Shown here piece by piece: positions 23,508-31,535 of a stretch of DNA of 64,000 bases. The DNA is from Amycolatopsis coloradensis. Lineage in GTDB: Bacteria; Actinomycetota; Actinomycetes; Mycobacteriales; Pseudonocardiaceae. The stretch lies in the NCBI RefSeq assembly GCF_001953865.1, contig NZ_MQUQ01000003.1, positions 633,917 to 697,916 of the forward strand. Reading direction: 5' to 3'. The translations under genes and the position numbers were made by a program. Numbering within the stretch: the stretch's first letter is position 1; the number at the start of each line of letters is the position of its first letter. The notes below the pieces were generated by a model that was not told the origin of the DNA, did no database searches, and saw only the letters and a program-made list of their open reading frames with translations.

Positions 23508-23565
23508 CGCTGATCAAACCCTGTCCCGCCCGGGTCACGCGTGCCTGATATCGATTTGATCAGCG
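23508..23565. repeat. Widely spaced 11-bp inverted repeat in the divergent promoter region
   Basis: CGCTGATCAAA (23508-23518) and TTTGATCAGCG (23555-23565) are exact complements separated by 36 bases. They lie between the symporter pair and the secreted hydrolase and could be a pair of regulator half-sites; no regulator gene adjoins. Confidence 0.45.
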
Positions 23566-23669
23566 ACGCCCTATACGACGAAGGGCGGTTGCCGCCGGAG
23601 TCCCCGCCGGATATCAATAGCCGCAAGTCGCGAACAGGAACTTCGCACGCAAGATCAAAGGGGCATCGG

Positions 23670-25286
23670 ATGACGAAACTCCGCTATGCGGTGGTGATCC
23701 CGGCAGTCGCCGGCACCATGCTGGCCGGGTTCACTCCTGCGTTCGCAGGACCGGAGGCGGCCAAGCAGCAGCCTCTGAACTCCACCAACATTCCGGCGCA
23801 GTACGCGAGCCAGAAGCTGGGCTGGCACAAGTGCACGGCGAACGAACTGCCGTCCGCATCGCCTCCGGGGGCCGAGAACATCGAGTGCGCGACCTACCGC
23901 GCACCGCGTAACTGGTACAAGCCGAACGAAAACATCGACCTGACGATCGCCGTCAGCCGCCTCGCCGCCACCAGCGGCAACGCGACGGCCAGCGTCATCA
24001 CCAACCCGGGTGGCCCCGGCGCCCCTGGCCTCAACTTCCCGGCCCGTCTGCGTAACCAGACGAAGCTGCGCGTGAACCAGGAGATCGTCGGTTTCGACCC
24101 GCGCGGCACCGGCAAGAGCACCAACATCACCTGCGGCAACGCGATCGGCACCGGCTCCGACCTCGACCCGCGCGACCGCAGCCGGGCGAACCTCAACCTG
24201 ATCCTGGACGCCACCAAGTACGCAGCGGACTCCTGCCAGGTGAAGTCCGGCGAACTGGGCCCGCTCATCAACACCGCCCAGACCATCCGCGACATCGACC
24301 TGCTGCGCGTCCTCCTGGGCCGCGACAAGATCAACTGGGTCGGTTACTCGGCAGGCACCTGGATGGGCGCGCACTACGCGCAGCAGTACCCCACCCGGAC
24401 CGGCAAGTTCCTGCTCGACTCGGCGGCCGAGTTCACCACCTCCTGGCAGAACTCGTTCGACGGACAGCCGCTCGGCTTCGAGCGCCGCTGGCGTCAGGAC
24501 TTCCTGGCGTGGATCGGCAAGTACGACAAGGTCTACGGCTTCGGCAAGAACGGTGAGGCCGCGCGCCAGACCTACGAGAAGGTCCGCTTCGCGCTGACGC
24601 AGAACCCTGTCGAGGTGGACGGCGTCCCGGTTTCGGCCAACGCCCTCGACTCGACCATCGCGGGGTACCTCTACTCGAAGCGCAACTTCCCGGCACTGGC
24701 CGACTACCTGGTCAACCTGAAGACGCTGACCGAGGGCACCGGCACCCAGCAGCAGAAGGCCTCGGCCGCGCAGAAGGTCAAGGCGGAGACGGTGGACGGC
24801 GACGGCGTCATCGGCCCGCAGCCGCTGTTCGTCCCGACCGACGGCGACTCCTACAACGCCAGCTTCTGGACCATCCCCTGCAACGAGGGCAAGTGGACCG
24901 GCAACCGGCAGAGCGTCATCCGCCAGTCGCAGAAGCTGATCGACCGCGACCTGCCGCTGCTCGGCGCCGGCTGGCTGATCCAGCCGTGCATCTTCTGGAA
25001 GAACAAGCCGGTCGACCTGCCGAAGCTCGACGGCCGCGGTGTCCCGCCGGTGCTGATCGTCCAGTCGGTGCACGACCCCGCGACCCCGATCGAGGGCGCG
25101 ACCCGTGCGCACCGCGCGTTCGCCGGCTCGCGGATGATCACGGTGACCGGTGAAGGCGACCACGGCATCTACGCCGGCGGCAACGCGGGTGTGGACAAGG
25201 TCGTGGAGGACTTCCTCGTCGACGGCAAGGTGCCGAACGACCAGAGCCTCCCCGGACTCCCACTTCCGGTGCCCGCGGGCGGCTGA
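23670..25286 (+). CDS. Secreted alpha/beta hydrolase, tripeptidyl aminopeptidase type
   Basis: A 538-residue protein. A signal peptide (RYAVVIPAVAGTMLAGFTPAFA) is followed by an alpha/beta hydrolase core with NPGGPG (oxyanion region, about 112), the nucleophile elbow GYSAG (Ser about 227), DPATP (Asp, about 468) and GEGDHG (His, about 494) in a TAP-like C-terminal domain. It resembles the Streptomyces SlpD/SlpE and Tap exported peptidases, which cut tripeptides from protein N-termini. The ATG at 23670 has AAAGGGG upstream; the longer open frame to 23541 has no signal at its start. A strong terminator follows. Confidence 0.92.
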   Translation: MTKLRYAVVIPAVAGTMLAGFTPAFAGPEAAKQQPLNSTNIPAQYASQKLGWHKCTANELPSASPPGAENIECATYRAPRNWYKPNENIDLTIAVSRLAATSGNATASVITNPGGPGAPGLNFPARLRNQTKLRVNQEIVGFDPRGTGKSTNITCGNAIGTGSDLDPRDRSRANLNLILDATKYAADSCQVKSGELGPLINTAQTIRDIDLLRVLLGRDKINWVGYSAGTWMGAHYAQQYPTRTGKFLLDSAAEFTTSWQNSFDGQPLGFERRWRQDFLAWIGKYDKVYGFGKNGEAARQTYEKVRFALTQNPVEVDGVPVSANALDSTIAGYLYSKRNFPALADYLVNLKTLTEGTGTQQQKASAAQKVKAETVDGDGVIGPQPLFVPTDGDSYNASFWTIPCNEGKWTGNRQSVIRQSQKLIDRDLPLLGAGWLIQPCIFWKNKPVDLPKLDGRGVPPVLIVQSVHDPATPIEGATRAHRAFAGSRMITVTGEGDHGIYAGGNAGVDKVVEDFLVDGKVPNDQSLPGLPLPVPAGG

Positions 25287-25302
25287 AGCCCCTAGGGATT
25301 GT

Positions 25303-25340
25303 GGCCCCGTCGAGTTCCGGCTCGGCGGGGCCCTTTTTTT
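25303..25340 (+). terminator. Intrinsic terminator with T7 tract
   Basis: GGCCCCG (25303-25309) and CGGGGCC (25326-25332) with an inner CGAG/CTCG stem, followed by seven T residues. It is the most classical terminator in the window. Confidence 0.92.
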
Positions 25341-25471
25341 CGCGGTCCACAGACCTGTGCACAGAGTTGTCCACAGGCTGGGGGTAACTCGGTGGAGGTC
25401 GTGAGTTGAAGGGCACGGTGGAGCCAACCGTTTCTCGCCGGCGTAGGGATGGCGGTTTCGCGTGATGGGAT
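25341..25471. other. Intergenic stretch with a DnaA-box-like cluster
   Basis: The 303-base gap from 25287 to 25589 holds the terminator, this part and the 21-bp repeats. TTGTCCACA, the actinomycete DnaA box, occurs at 25367-25375, with weaker neighbours GGTCCACAG and CTGTGCACAG just before it. I see no gene here. Confidence 0.5.
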
Positions 25472-25546
25472 GGACGACACGCGTGTTCAGGCGGACGACA
25501 CGCGTGTTCAGGCGGACGACACGCGTGTTCAGGCGGACGACACGTG
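25472..25546. repeat. Three perfect 21-bp tandem repeats plus a partial fourth
   Basis: The unit runs 25472-25492, 25493-25513 and 25514-25534, and a 12-base partial copy covers 25535-25546. Each full unit contains the self-complementary core ACACGCGTGT. The 21-base period puts successive cores on the same DNA face. The array ends 44 bases before the XRE start codon, as expected for upstream operators. Confidence 0.85.
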
Positions 25547-25576
25547 ACGGAACCCCACGCCTGGCTGGGCCGGTAT

Positions 25577-25582
25577 TAGTAT
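25577..25582 (+). promoter_or_regulatory. -10 box of the XRE gene, implying a leaderless mRNA
   Basis: TAGTAT at 25577-25582 (within TATTAGTATT) would start transcription at about 25589-25590, the ATG itself. No ribosome site precedes the ATG, which supports a leaderless transcript. Confidence 0.55.
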
Positions 25583-25589
25583 TGGGTCC

Positions 25590-25865
25590 ATGGTGCGAGT
25601 GCCGTTGACGAACGAGGAACGCGAACGTGGCGAGCGGCTGGGGCTGGCGCTCCGGGACGCCCGCGCGTCGGCGTCGCGAAGCATGGTCGAGGTCGCCGCG
25701 GAGGCCGGGATCTCGGTGGAGACGCTCCGGAAGATCGAGACCGGCCGGATCCCGACGCCCGCCTTCTTCACGGTGGCGGCGATCGCGGACGCCGTCGGGC
25801 TGCCGCTGGACGCGCTTCGGGCCGCCACCGAGGGCGGCGCCGAAGAGGTCGCCGAAGCGAGTTAG
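25590..25865 (+). CDS. Small XRE-family helix-turn-helix regulator
   Basis: A 91-residue protein, almost all of it a Cro/CI-type helix-turn-helix domain (LGLALRDARASASRSMVEVA, then EAGISVETLRKIETGRIPTP, at about residues 17-58). It lacks a sensor domain. Three 21-bp palindromic repeats lie directly upstream and are the natural binding sites. Its TAG stop overlaps the TAA of the EndoU/MafI-like gene on the other strand by four bases, so the two transcripts are antisense at their ends. Confidence 0.85.
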   Translation: MVRVPLTNEERERGERLGLALRDARASASRSMVEVAAEAGISVETLRKIETGRIPTPAFFTVAAIADAVGLPLDALRAATEGGAEEVAEAS

Positions 25866-26437
25866 GGCCGCAGGGTGGCCAGGGTGTGTGCCCGGTCGTT
25901 CAGGTAGAGGAAGCCGTCGATCGGCAGGTCGAAGCTGTTCAGCAGGCTTTCCAGGGTGGCGAATTCGTCCACGCCGAGCCGCAGGTTCTCGTTCACCGCG
26001 TGCGCGATGAGGACGTCGGCCAGTTCCTCCCACTCACCCGACCAGTGCAGGGTGCGGTAGAAGGCCAGGACGTCCGGCGCGAGACGGTCGGCGATCTGGT
26101 CGAGCAGGCTCTCGCCGAAGAAGCTGATGCGGCCCGCGGCGAGGTCCTCGACGGTCGGGTTCGCCGGGTCGGCCGCGGTGTCGGGATTGCGGACCACGCC
26201 GGGGCCCGCCACCGGATAGCCGGTTTTGACGTTGCCGTCGTCCTCGACCAGCACAATCACGTGCACGCCGTACCGCTCGCCCGTGCAACGCCAGCGGCCG
26301 TTGTACTGTCTGCGGCGGGGTTCGCTCGGATCGTTAGCGACGTCCTTGACGACCGCGATGATCTGCTCGTCGGTCCAACCCGCGGGGAACTCGCTGGTCG
26401 CCCGCTGCCCGTTTCCCGGTGCGTGCCCGCCGCCCAC
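25862..26437 (-). CDS. EndoU-like nuclease region joined to a MafI-like immunity domain
   Basis: A 191-residue protein in two parts. Residues 1-85 look like the C-terminal portion of bacterial EndoU toxin domains: GGGHAPGNG (a His in the catalytic-loop context), SEFPAGWTDEQIIAVVKDVA, NGRWRCTGERYGVHVIVLVE and VKTGYPVAGPGVVRNP. Residues about 108-190 look like MafI-type immunity proteins: SLLDQIADRLAPDVLAFYRT, GEWEELADVLIAHAV, and VDEFATLESLLNSFDLPIDG. The start is GTG 26437 with AAAGGAG five bases upstream, so it is translated as this compact form without an export domain. The first EndoU histidine seems missing. The domain names rest on pattern recognition only; nuclease activity is uncertain. 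Confidence 0.6.
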   Translation of the reverse strand: MGGGHAPGNGQRATSEFPAGWTDEQIIAVVKDVANDPSEPRRRQYNGRWRCTGERYGVHVIVLVEDDGNVKTGYPVAGPGVVRNPDTAADPANPTVEDLAAGRISFFGESLLDQIADRLAPDVLAFYRTLHWSGEWEELADVLIAHAVNENLRLGVDEFATLESLLNSFDLPIDGFLYLNDRAHTLATLRP

Positions 26438-26468
26438 TCGTGCTCCTTTCGTCGCATCGAGGGTAACC

Positions 26469-26500
26469 CGCGTTCGGGGTATTCGACTGATCCGAACGCG
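26469..26500. terminator. Hairpin between the ABC permease and EndoU-like genes
   Basis: Perfect 9-base arms CGCGTTCGG (26469-26477) and CCGAACGCG (26492-26500). It follows the permease stop codon on the minus strand and isolates the EndoU-like gene from that operon. Confidence 0.65.
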
Positions 26501-26513
26501 CGAGCGGGTGACC

Positions 26514-27758
26514 TCAGACGAGCACGGACAGCAGCACCGACCCGAAGACCAGCACGTCGACGCCTCGCAGCGCCTGTATCCCGGCGGCGCCGCCGCTGAC
26601 GTCGTAGTTCATCGGCGGCCGGGTCGCCGTCCGCAGCGCGGCGACGACGGCGAGCGGGATCGCGAGCCATACCGGCCAGGCCGGGGTCACCCCGAGCGTC
26701 AGCGTCACCAGGCCGAGCAGCGCCCCCCACCCGAGCCCGAGCACGGCAGTCATCAGGCCGTTGACCAGCCGCAACTCCCAGTCGGACGTGCCGAGCCACC
26801 GCTTGCGGCCGGGGTTGCGCCACAGTTCGCCGAGCCCGCCGACGAACGGCACGAGCGCCGCGTACGCGCCGAGCGCGAACAGCGGCGCCACCGGGACGGC
26901 CGGGAACGCCAGGTGCCCGGCCCCGACCAGGCACGCGATCACCACACTGGCCGCGGCGTAGCGCGACCGGCCGAGCACGCCCGCCCACGCGAGCCGCAGC
27001 GTCGTCGGCCTCCGTAGCGACAGCCACGGCACCGGCCTCGATTCCGGGATCAGCAGCATCGGGTCCATGAAGACCGCGGCCATCGCCCGCAGAATCCGCG
27101 CGTTCCAGCCGTCAACGAGTTCCTGGCGCCCGAGGCCGGACACCGGCTCACCGCCGAAGGCCACCGCCACCGCCACGACGAACAGCGCACCGGCCAGCAC
27201 CTCGACCGCCATCGGGCCCAGCCCGGCGGCCGCCACCGCCAGCCCGGCCACCGCGAGCACGATCGGCGCCACCGTCTCACCGTGGATCGCCGTCCGCCGC
27301 GCGGTGACGGCGGCCAGGATCGCCCCGGAGGCGGTCAGTGCCGACATCGCGATCCACACGTCCCGCGAGCCGCCGCCGATCGCGGTGACCAGAGCCCCGG
27401 TGTAGCCGACCACCACGACCAGCCCGAGCCAAAGCGTCCACATTCGCTTCACGACGACGCGGCGCCTGTCGACGCCCGCGAAGTCCATCCACGTGAGCGC
27501 CGCCGGTTCGGCCCAGACGAAGCCGCGACGCAGCAGGCCGCGCCAGAAGATCGCGCACAGCACGATCAGGAGGCCGAACACCGCCGGAAAGTCCACATCG
27601 GACTGTCCGAAAAGGATCGATCGTAGCTTCGGCAGGTTCTCGAACGCGGTGAACAGCGCGCCGAAACCGAACAGTGCCAGGAAAGTCTGGTAGTCCCCGC
27701 TGAACAGCCCACCGAATCGCTGCCGTCCCGGGACGTGCGTGGGGGCTTTCGTGCTCAC
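26514..27758 (-). CDS. Polytopic membrane protein, probable ABC transporter permease
   Basis: A 414-residue protein with about 11-12 hydrophobic segments and little else recognisable. Its GTG at 27758 overlaps the stop of the ATPase gene as GTGA, so it is almost certainly that ATPase's membrane partner. Two soluble stretches carry PESRPVPWLSLRRPTTLRLA and WRNPGRKRWLGTSDWELRLV. It is unlike the short ABC-2 permeases elsewhere in the window. Substrate and direction are unknown. Confidence 0.75.
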   Translation of the reverse strand: MSTKAPTHVPGRQRFGGLFSGDYQTFLALFGFGALFTAFENLPKLRSILFGQSDVDFPAVFGLLIVLCAIFWRGLLRRGFVWAEPAALTWMDFAGVDRRRVVVKRMWTLWLGLVVVVGYTGALVTAIGGGSRDVWIAMSALTASGAILAAVTARRTAIHGETVAPIVLAVAGLAVAAAGLGPMAVEVLAGALFVVAVAVAFGGEPVSGLGRQELVDGWNARILRAMAAVFMDPMLLIPESRPVPWLSLRRPTTLRLAWAGVLGRSRYAAASVVIACLVGAGHLAFPAVPVAPLFALGAYAALVPFVGGLGELWRNPGRKRWLGTSDWELRLVNGLMTAVLGLGWGALLGLVTLTLGVTPAWPVWLAIPLAVVAALRTATRPPMNYDVSGGAAGIQALRGVDVLVFGSVLLSVLV

Positions 27759-28360
27759 CACAACTCGAGGGTCGAGTCGGCCGCTTCGAGCAGCGGGGGA
27801 TGGTGCGTGGCCACGACGACGGCGGCCCCGGCCTTGGTCGAACGCGCGATCAACGACGTCAGCCATTCCTTCCCGGCGACGTCGAGCGCCCGTTCGGGCT
27901 CGTCGAGCAGCAGGACGTCGTGCGGCCGCGCCGTCGCGCCGAGGAGCAGCAGTCGGCGGCGCTGCCCGGCGGAGAACTTGCCCGCGGTGACCTTGGCCCG
28001 TTCGGAAAGACCCGCGTCCGCCAGCAACGCGCTGAAATCGCCGAGGTCGGCTCCGAACGAACCCTCCAGCAGTTCGAGATGCTGGAGGGGAGTCAGTTCG
28101 GCGAAGAAATCGGAATCGTCGAACAGGACGGAAACCTTGCGGCGGAAGGAAAGGTCCCGTTCGTCGGGTTTCACACCCGCGACGACGACCCGGCCCCGCT
28201 GCGGCGTCTGCGTTCCGTAAAGACACCTCAGCAAGGTCGATTTCCCGACCCCGTTCGGGCCGACGATGACCGCGCATTCACCCGATTCGACCTCGAAATC
28301 GAGGCCGTCGAACAAGCTGTGTTCCCCGGCTCGGACGCCGAGCCCGCGTACGTCGATCAT
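27755..28360 (-). CDS. ABC transporter ATP-binding protein
   Basis: A compact 201-residue ATPase with Walker A GPNGVGKST (about residues 34-42), the signature FSAGQRRRL (about 128-136) in which the usual SGG is SAG, Walker B VLLLDEPERALD (about 148-159), and an H-loop VATHHPPL. It is similar in size to CcmA-type ATPases. It overlaps the oxidoreductase gene upstream and the permease gene downstream by four bases each, so the three are co-translated. Confidence 0.92.
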   Translation of the reverse strand: MIDVRGLGVRAGEHSLFDGLDFEVESGECAVIVGPNGVGKSTLLRCLYGTQTPQRGRVVVAGVKPDERDLSFRRKVSVLFDDSDFFAELTPLQHLELLEGSFGADLGDFSALLADAGLSERAKVTAGKFSAGQRRRLLLLGATARPHDVLLLDEPERALDVAGKEWLTSLIARSTKAGAAVVVATHHPPLLEAADSTLELW

Positions 28361-29229
28361 CGGCCGCGCAACAACTCGATCACCGGCGCGAGCGCGTCCA
28401 TGTTGTGCTCCAGCACGGTGAAATAGGTGAAGCCGAACCGTTCGCGATGCGCCAGGAGCTGCTCGGCGATCTGTTCGTGGGTGCCGACCAGAGCCGTCGG
28501 CAGTTCGGCGAGCTGGTCGACGGTGAGTGCGCCCTCCAGCAGTTCGCGCAGGTCTTCCAGCCCCGTCCGCCGGTCGTCGACCACGGAAACGAAATGCGGG
28601 AGGAGGTTGAATTCGGCTTCGCGGCCGTTCAGTTTCCCGCGGACGAAGTTCACCCGTTCTTCGATCCCGGCGGCGTCGTCGAGAACGAGTGCGCCGCCGT
28701 CGGGAACGGCGGCCGTGCCGGTGAACCCGATGATGTCGGCGTGTTCGGCGGCGAGGGTGAGCAACCTGTCCCCGCGACCGGCGATCATCAGCGGCGGGCC
28801 CGGTTTCTGCACGGTCTCCGGTTTGTGGTTTTCGTCCGCGTAAAGCCGTTTGAGTTCTTTGATGGTGTGTTCGAGGTGGTCCACGCGCTTTCCGGCGCGG
28901 GGGAACTCCATGCCCGCCGCTTCGAATTCGGCTTTCACATAGCCTGCCCCCAGGCCGAGTTCCAGCCTGCCCTCGGTGAACCGGTCCGTGCCGGTCACGT
29001 CACGGGCGAGCAGCACCGGGTTGTAGAACGCGGTGTTGATGACGAAGGTGTTGAGCCGCACGCGGCTCGTGACCTCGGCGGCGAGCACCAAGGCGGGGAA
29101 CGGCGGCGCCAGGCCGAGGTGATCGGCCGCGCCGATGACATCGAAACCGAGTTCTTCGGCCTTCCGGCACTTCTCGACCCACGCCGCTCGGGTCTCCGGG
29201 ACGACCATGTTGACGCCGAATTTGACCAT
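28357..29229 (-). CDS. LLM-class flavin/F420-dependent oxidoreductase
   Basis: A 290-residue luciferase-like monooxygenase-fold protein. It shows the N-terminal strand MVKFGVNMVVPETRAAWVEK, the ADHLGL motif, TSRVRLNTFVINTAFYNPVL, and the LELGLGAGYVKAEFEAAGM segment shared by F420-dependent family members. The cofactor (F420 or FMN) cannot be fixed by eye. The ATG is at 29229. It leads a three-gene operon with an ABC ATPase and its permease, all with four-base overlaps, which is an unusual partnership. Confidence 0.9.
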   Translation of the reverse strand: MVKFGVNMVVPETRAAWVEKCRKAEELGFDVIGAADHLGLAPPFPALVLAAEVTSRVRLNTFVINTAFYNPVLLARDVTGTDRFTEGRLELGLGAGYVKAEFEAAGMEFPRAGKRVDHLEHTIKELKRLYADENHKPETVQKPGPPLMIAGRGDRLLTLAAEHADIIGFTGTAAVPDGGALVLDDAAGIEERVNFVRGKLNGREAEFNLLPHFVSVVDDRRTGLEDLRELLEGALTVDQLAELPTALVGTHEQIAEQLLAHRERFGFTYFTVLEHNMDALAPVIELLRGR

Positions 29230-29256
29230 GCGGCCACGTTACCCAAGCGGGAAAGA

Positions 29257-29300
29257 CGAAGGCCTCATCCTCAGGAATGACCGTGAGGATGAGGCCTTCG
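29257..29300 (-). terminator. 17-bp hairpin terminator of pckG
   Basis: Perfect 17-base arms (29257-29273 and 29284-29300) around a ten-base loop, between the pckG stop codon and the next gene. The outer stem is CGAAGGCC/GGCCTTCG. Confidence 0.85.
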
Positions 29301-29315
29301 ACTCGTTCGGGGTGA

Positions 29316-31139
29316 TCAGCCGAGACGCTGCTTCAGCGCGTCCAGTTCGTCACGCAGCGACGACGGGACCTTGTCGCCGATCTTGTCGAACCACTCCTCG
29401 ATGAGCGGCAGTTCCTGGCGCCACTCGTCGGCCGAGACAGCAAGCGCGGCCTGGATGTCGGCCAGCGGCTCCTTGAGGCCGTCGGTGTCGAGGTCCTCGG
29501 CGTTCGGCACGAAGCCGACCGGCGTCTCGTTCGCGTTGCCCTTGCCCTCGACGCGGTCGATGACCCACTTCAGGATCCGCGAGTTCTCGCCGAATCCCGG
29601 CCACAGGAAACGGCCGTCGTCGCCGCGGCGGAACCAGTTGACGTAGAAGATTTTCGGCAGCTTGTCGGCGTCGGCGTTCTTGCCGAGGTCCAGCCAGTGC
29701 TTGAAGTAGTCACCGGCGTGGTAGCCGAGGAACGGCAGCATGGCCATCGGGTCGCGGCGCACGTTGCCGACCGCGCCGGCGGCGGCCGCGGTGGTCTCCG
29801 ACGACATGGTGGCGCCCATGAACACGCCGTGCCGCCAGTCGCGGGCCTCGTTCACCAGCGGGACCGTGGTCTTGCGACGGCCGCCGAACAGGATCGCCGA
29901 GATCGGCACACCCCGCGGGTCGTCCCACTCGTCCGCGAGGATCGGGCACTGCGACATCGGCGTGCAGTAGCGCGAGTTCGGGTGCGCGGCCTTCTCTTCC
30001 GACTCCGGCGTCCAGTCCTGCTTCTTCCAGGAGGTGGCGTGCGCGGGCTTCTCGCCCATGCCTTCCCACCAGATGTCGCCGTCGTCGGTGAGCGCGACGT
30101 TCGTATAGACCGTGTTGCCCTTTTCGATGGTGCGCATCGCGTTGGGGTTGGTGTGCCAGTCGGTGCCCGGCGCGACGCCGAAGAAGCCGAACTCGGGGTT
30201 CACCGCGTACAGGCGGCCGTCCTCGCCGAACCGCATCCACGCGATGTCGTCGCCGAGGGTCTCGGCACGCCAGCCGGGGATGGTCGGCTGGAGCATGGCG
30301 AGGTTGGTCTTGCCGCAGGCGCTCGGGAACGCCGCCGCGACGTAGTGGACCTTGTTCTCCGGCGAGATCAGCTTCAGGATCAGCATGTGCTCGGCCAGCC
30401 AGCCCTCGTCACGGGCGATGACCGAGCCGATGCGCAGCGAGTAGCACTTCTTGCCGAGCAGCGAGTTGCCGCCGTAGCCGGAACCGTAGCTCCAGATCTC
30501 GCGGCTCTCCGGGAAGTGCGAGATGTACTTGGTGGGGTTGCACGGCCAGGAGACGTCCTTCTGGCCCGGCTCCAGCGGGGCGCCGACGGAGTGCAGCGCC
30601 GGGACGAACTCGCGCTCGGTGCCGTCCTCGGTGACGAACTTGTCCAGCGCGGCCTTGCCGGCGCGGGTCATCACGCGCATGGAGGCGACGACGTAGGCGA
30701 AGTCGGTGATCTCGACGCCGAGCTTCGGGTCCTCGGCTCCGAGGGGACCCATGCAGAACGGGATCACGTACATCGTCCGGCCGCGCATGCACCCGCGGTA
30801 CAGCTCGGTCATCGTGGCCTTCATCTCGGCCGGGTCCATCCAGTTGTTGGTGGGACCGGCGTCGGATTCGTTCTCCGAACAGATGAAGGTGCGCTCTTCG
30901 ACACGGGCGACGTCATTCGGGTCGGAGGCGGCCCAGTACGAGTTGGGTTTCGCGTCGAGCTGCACGAACGTGCCGGCGGAGACCAGCTCGGCGTTGATCC
31001 GGGCGGCCTCTTCGTCGGACCCGTCGACCCACACCACGCGGTCCGGAGTGGTCAGTTCGGCGACCTCCCGGACCCAGGACAGCACGCCGCTGTGCGTCGT
31101 CGGCGCTTTTTCCAGTCCGGGGATGGCGACTGCGGTCAT
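29316..31139 (-). CDS. pckG: Phosphoenolpyruvate carboxykinase (GTP)
   Basis: A 607-residue enzyme of full expected length. It converts oxaloacetate and GTP to PEP, GDP and CO2, the first committed step of gluconeogenesis. The P-loop [14 protein letters not shown], with the reactive cysteine of the GTP-type enzyme, is near residue 270-280; other family segments are [20 protein letters not shown], the metal site around [20 protein letters not shown], and ILFGGRR. The ATG at 31139 follows CAGGAG six bases upstream. The gene has its own terminator and a structured leader. Confidence 0.97.
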   Translation of the reverse strand: MTAVAIPGLEKAPTTHSGVLSWVREVAELTTPDRVVWVDGSDEEAARINAELVSAGTFVQLDAKPNSYWAASDPNDVARVEERTFICSENESDAGPTNNWMDPAEMKATMTELYRGCMRGRTMYVIPFCMGPLGAEDPKLGVEITDFAYVVASMRVMTRAGKAALDKFVTEDGTEREFVPALHSVGAPLEPGQKDVSWPCNPTKYISHFPESREIWSYGSGYGGNSLLGKKCYSLRIGSVIARDEGWLAEHMLILKLISPENKVHYVAAAFPSACGKTNLAMLQPTIPGWRAETLGDDIAWMRFGEDGRLYAVNPEFGFFGVAPGTDWHTNPNAMRTIEKGNTVYTNVALTDDGDIWWEGMGEKPAHATSWKKQDWTPESEEKAAHPNSRYCTPMSQCPILADEWDDPRGVPISAILFGGRRKTTVPLVNEARDWRHGVFMGATMSSETTAAAAGAVGNVRRDPMAMLPFLGYHAGDYFKHWLDLGKNADADKLPKIFYVNWFRRGDDGRFLWPGFGENSRILKWVIDRVEGKGNANETPVGFVPNAEDLDTDGLKEPLADIQAALAVSADEWRQELPLIEEWFDKIGDKVPSSLRDELDALKQRLG

Positions 31140-31163
31140 CTCTACTCCTGACTTCCGACGGCA

Positions 31164-31253
31164 GAAGCCCACATCGGGAACGACGCTGTTCCGATGCGGG
31201 CTTCAGTGCCGGCGACCGAATGGCTTCGCACACCGGTGGGAAGACCGGTGTGC
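31164..31253 (-). promoter_or_regulatory. Structured 5' leader of pckG with two hairpins
   Basis: On the transcript side, a perfect 10-base stem (GCACACCGGT/ACCGGTGTGC, 31228-31253) comes first, then a longer imperfect stem (31164-31204, GAAGCCC... paired with ...GGGCTTC) ending 25 bases before the start codon. Such pairs can act as attenuators or control translation. No known riboswitch class is recognised. Confidence 0.45.
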
Positions 31254-31428
31254 AGGTTTTGGGATTCCCCGAGAGTAGCCGGATGACCGGCAGGTAACCG
31301 AGAGCTGACCTGTCGGTTCTCTCACAAGAACGATAAGGGAATCGATTCAGTATCACCGGAATGGGCCATACGCGGGAATTCTTCCGGTGATCGACGGCAC
31401 AGCGACCGGGCGAACCGGACACGAGAAA

Positions 31429-31454
31429 GCCCGGTACGAGGACTCGTACCGGGC
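31429..31454 (-). terminator. Hairpin terminator downstream of the DUF6802-like gene
   Basis: GCCCGGTACGAG (31429-31440) pairs exactly with 31443-31454; in the minus-strand direction the stem is followed by a T-rich CTTTCT. It lies about 80 bases after the stop codon of the gene at 31536. The remaining sequence between 31254 and 31428, which must contain the pckG promoter, shows no gene. Confidence 0.75.
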
Positions 31455-31489
31455 CGTTCTGTGACCAGAATTACATCAATTCGCCTGGA

Positions 31490-31530
31490 AGAATGGACTG
31501 GACCACTCTGCTTTTGGTTTAGTCCATTCT
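31490..31530. terminator. Inverted repeat just after the DUF6802-like stop codon
   Basis: AGAATGGACT (31490-31499) and AGTCCATTCT (31521-31530) are exact complements around 21 AT-rich bases. It is the first of two hairpins downstream of the gene at 31536. Confidence 0.55.
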
Positions 31531-31535
31531 TGGAT

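Noticed and set aside
25472-25546. CRISPR-like short repeats
   Set aside because: The 21-bp units abut with no spacers, and they lie in operator position before a regulator gene.
23655-26033. A 792-codon open frame on the minus strand
   Set aside because: It is a shadow of the secreted hydrolase gene, the intergenic repeats and the XRE gene. Its repeated RLNTRVV stretch comes only from the 21-bp DNA repeats, and it lacks a domain or ribosome site.
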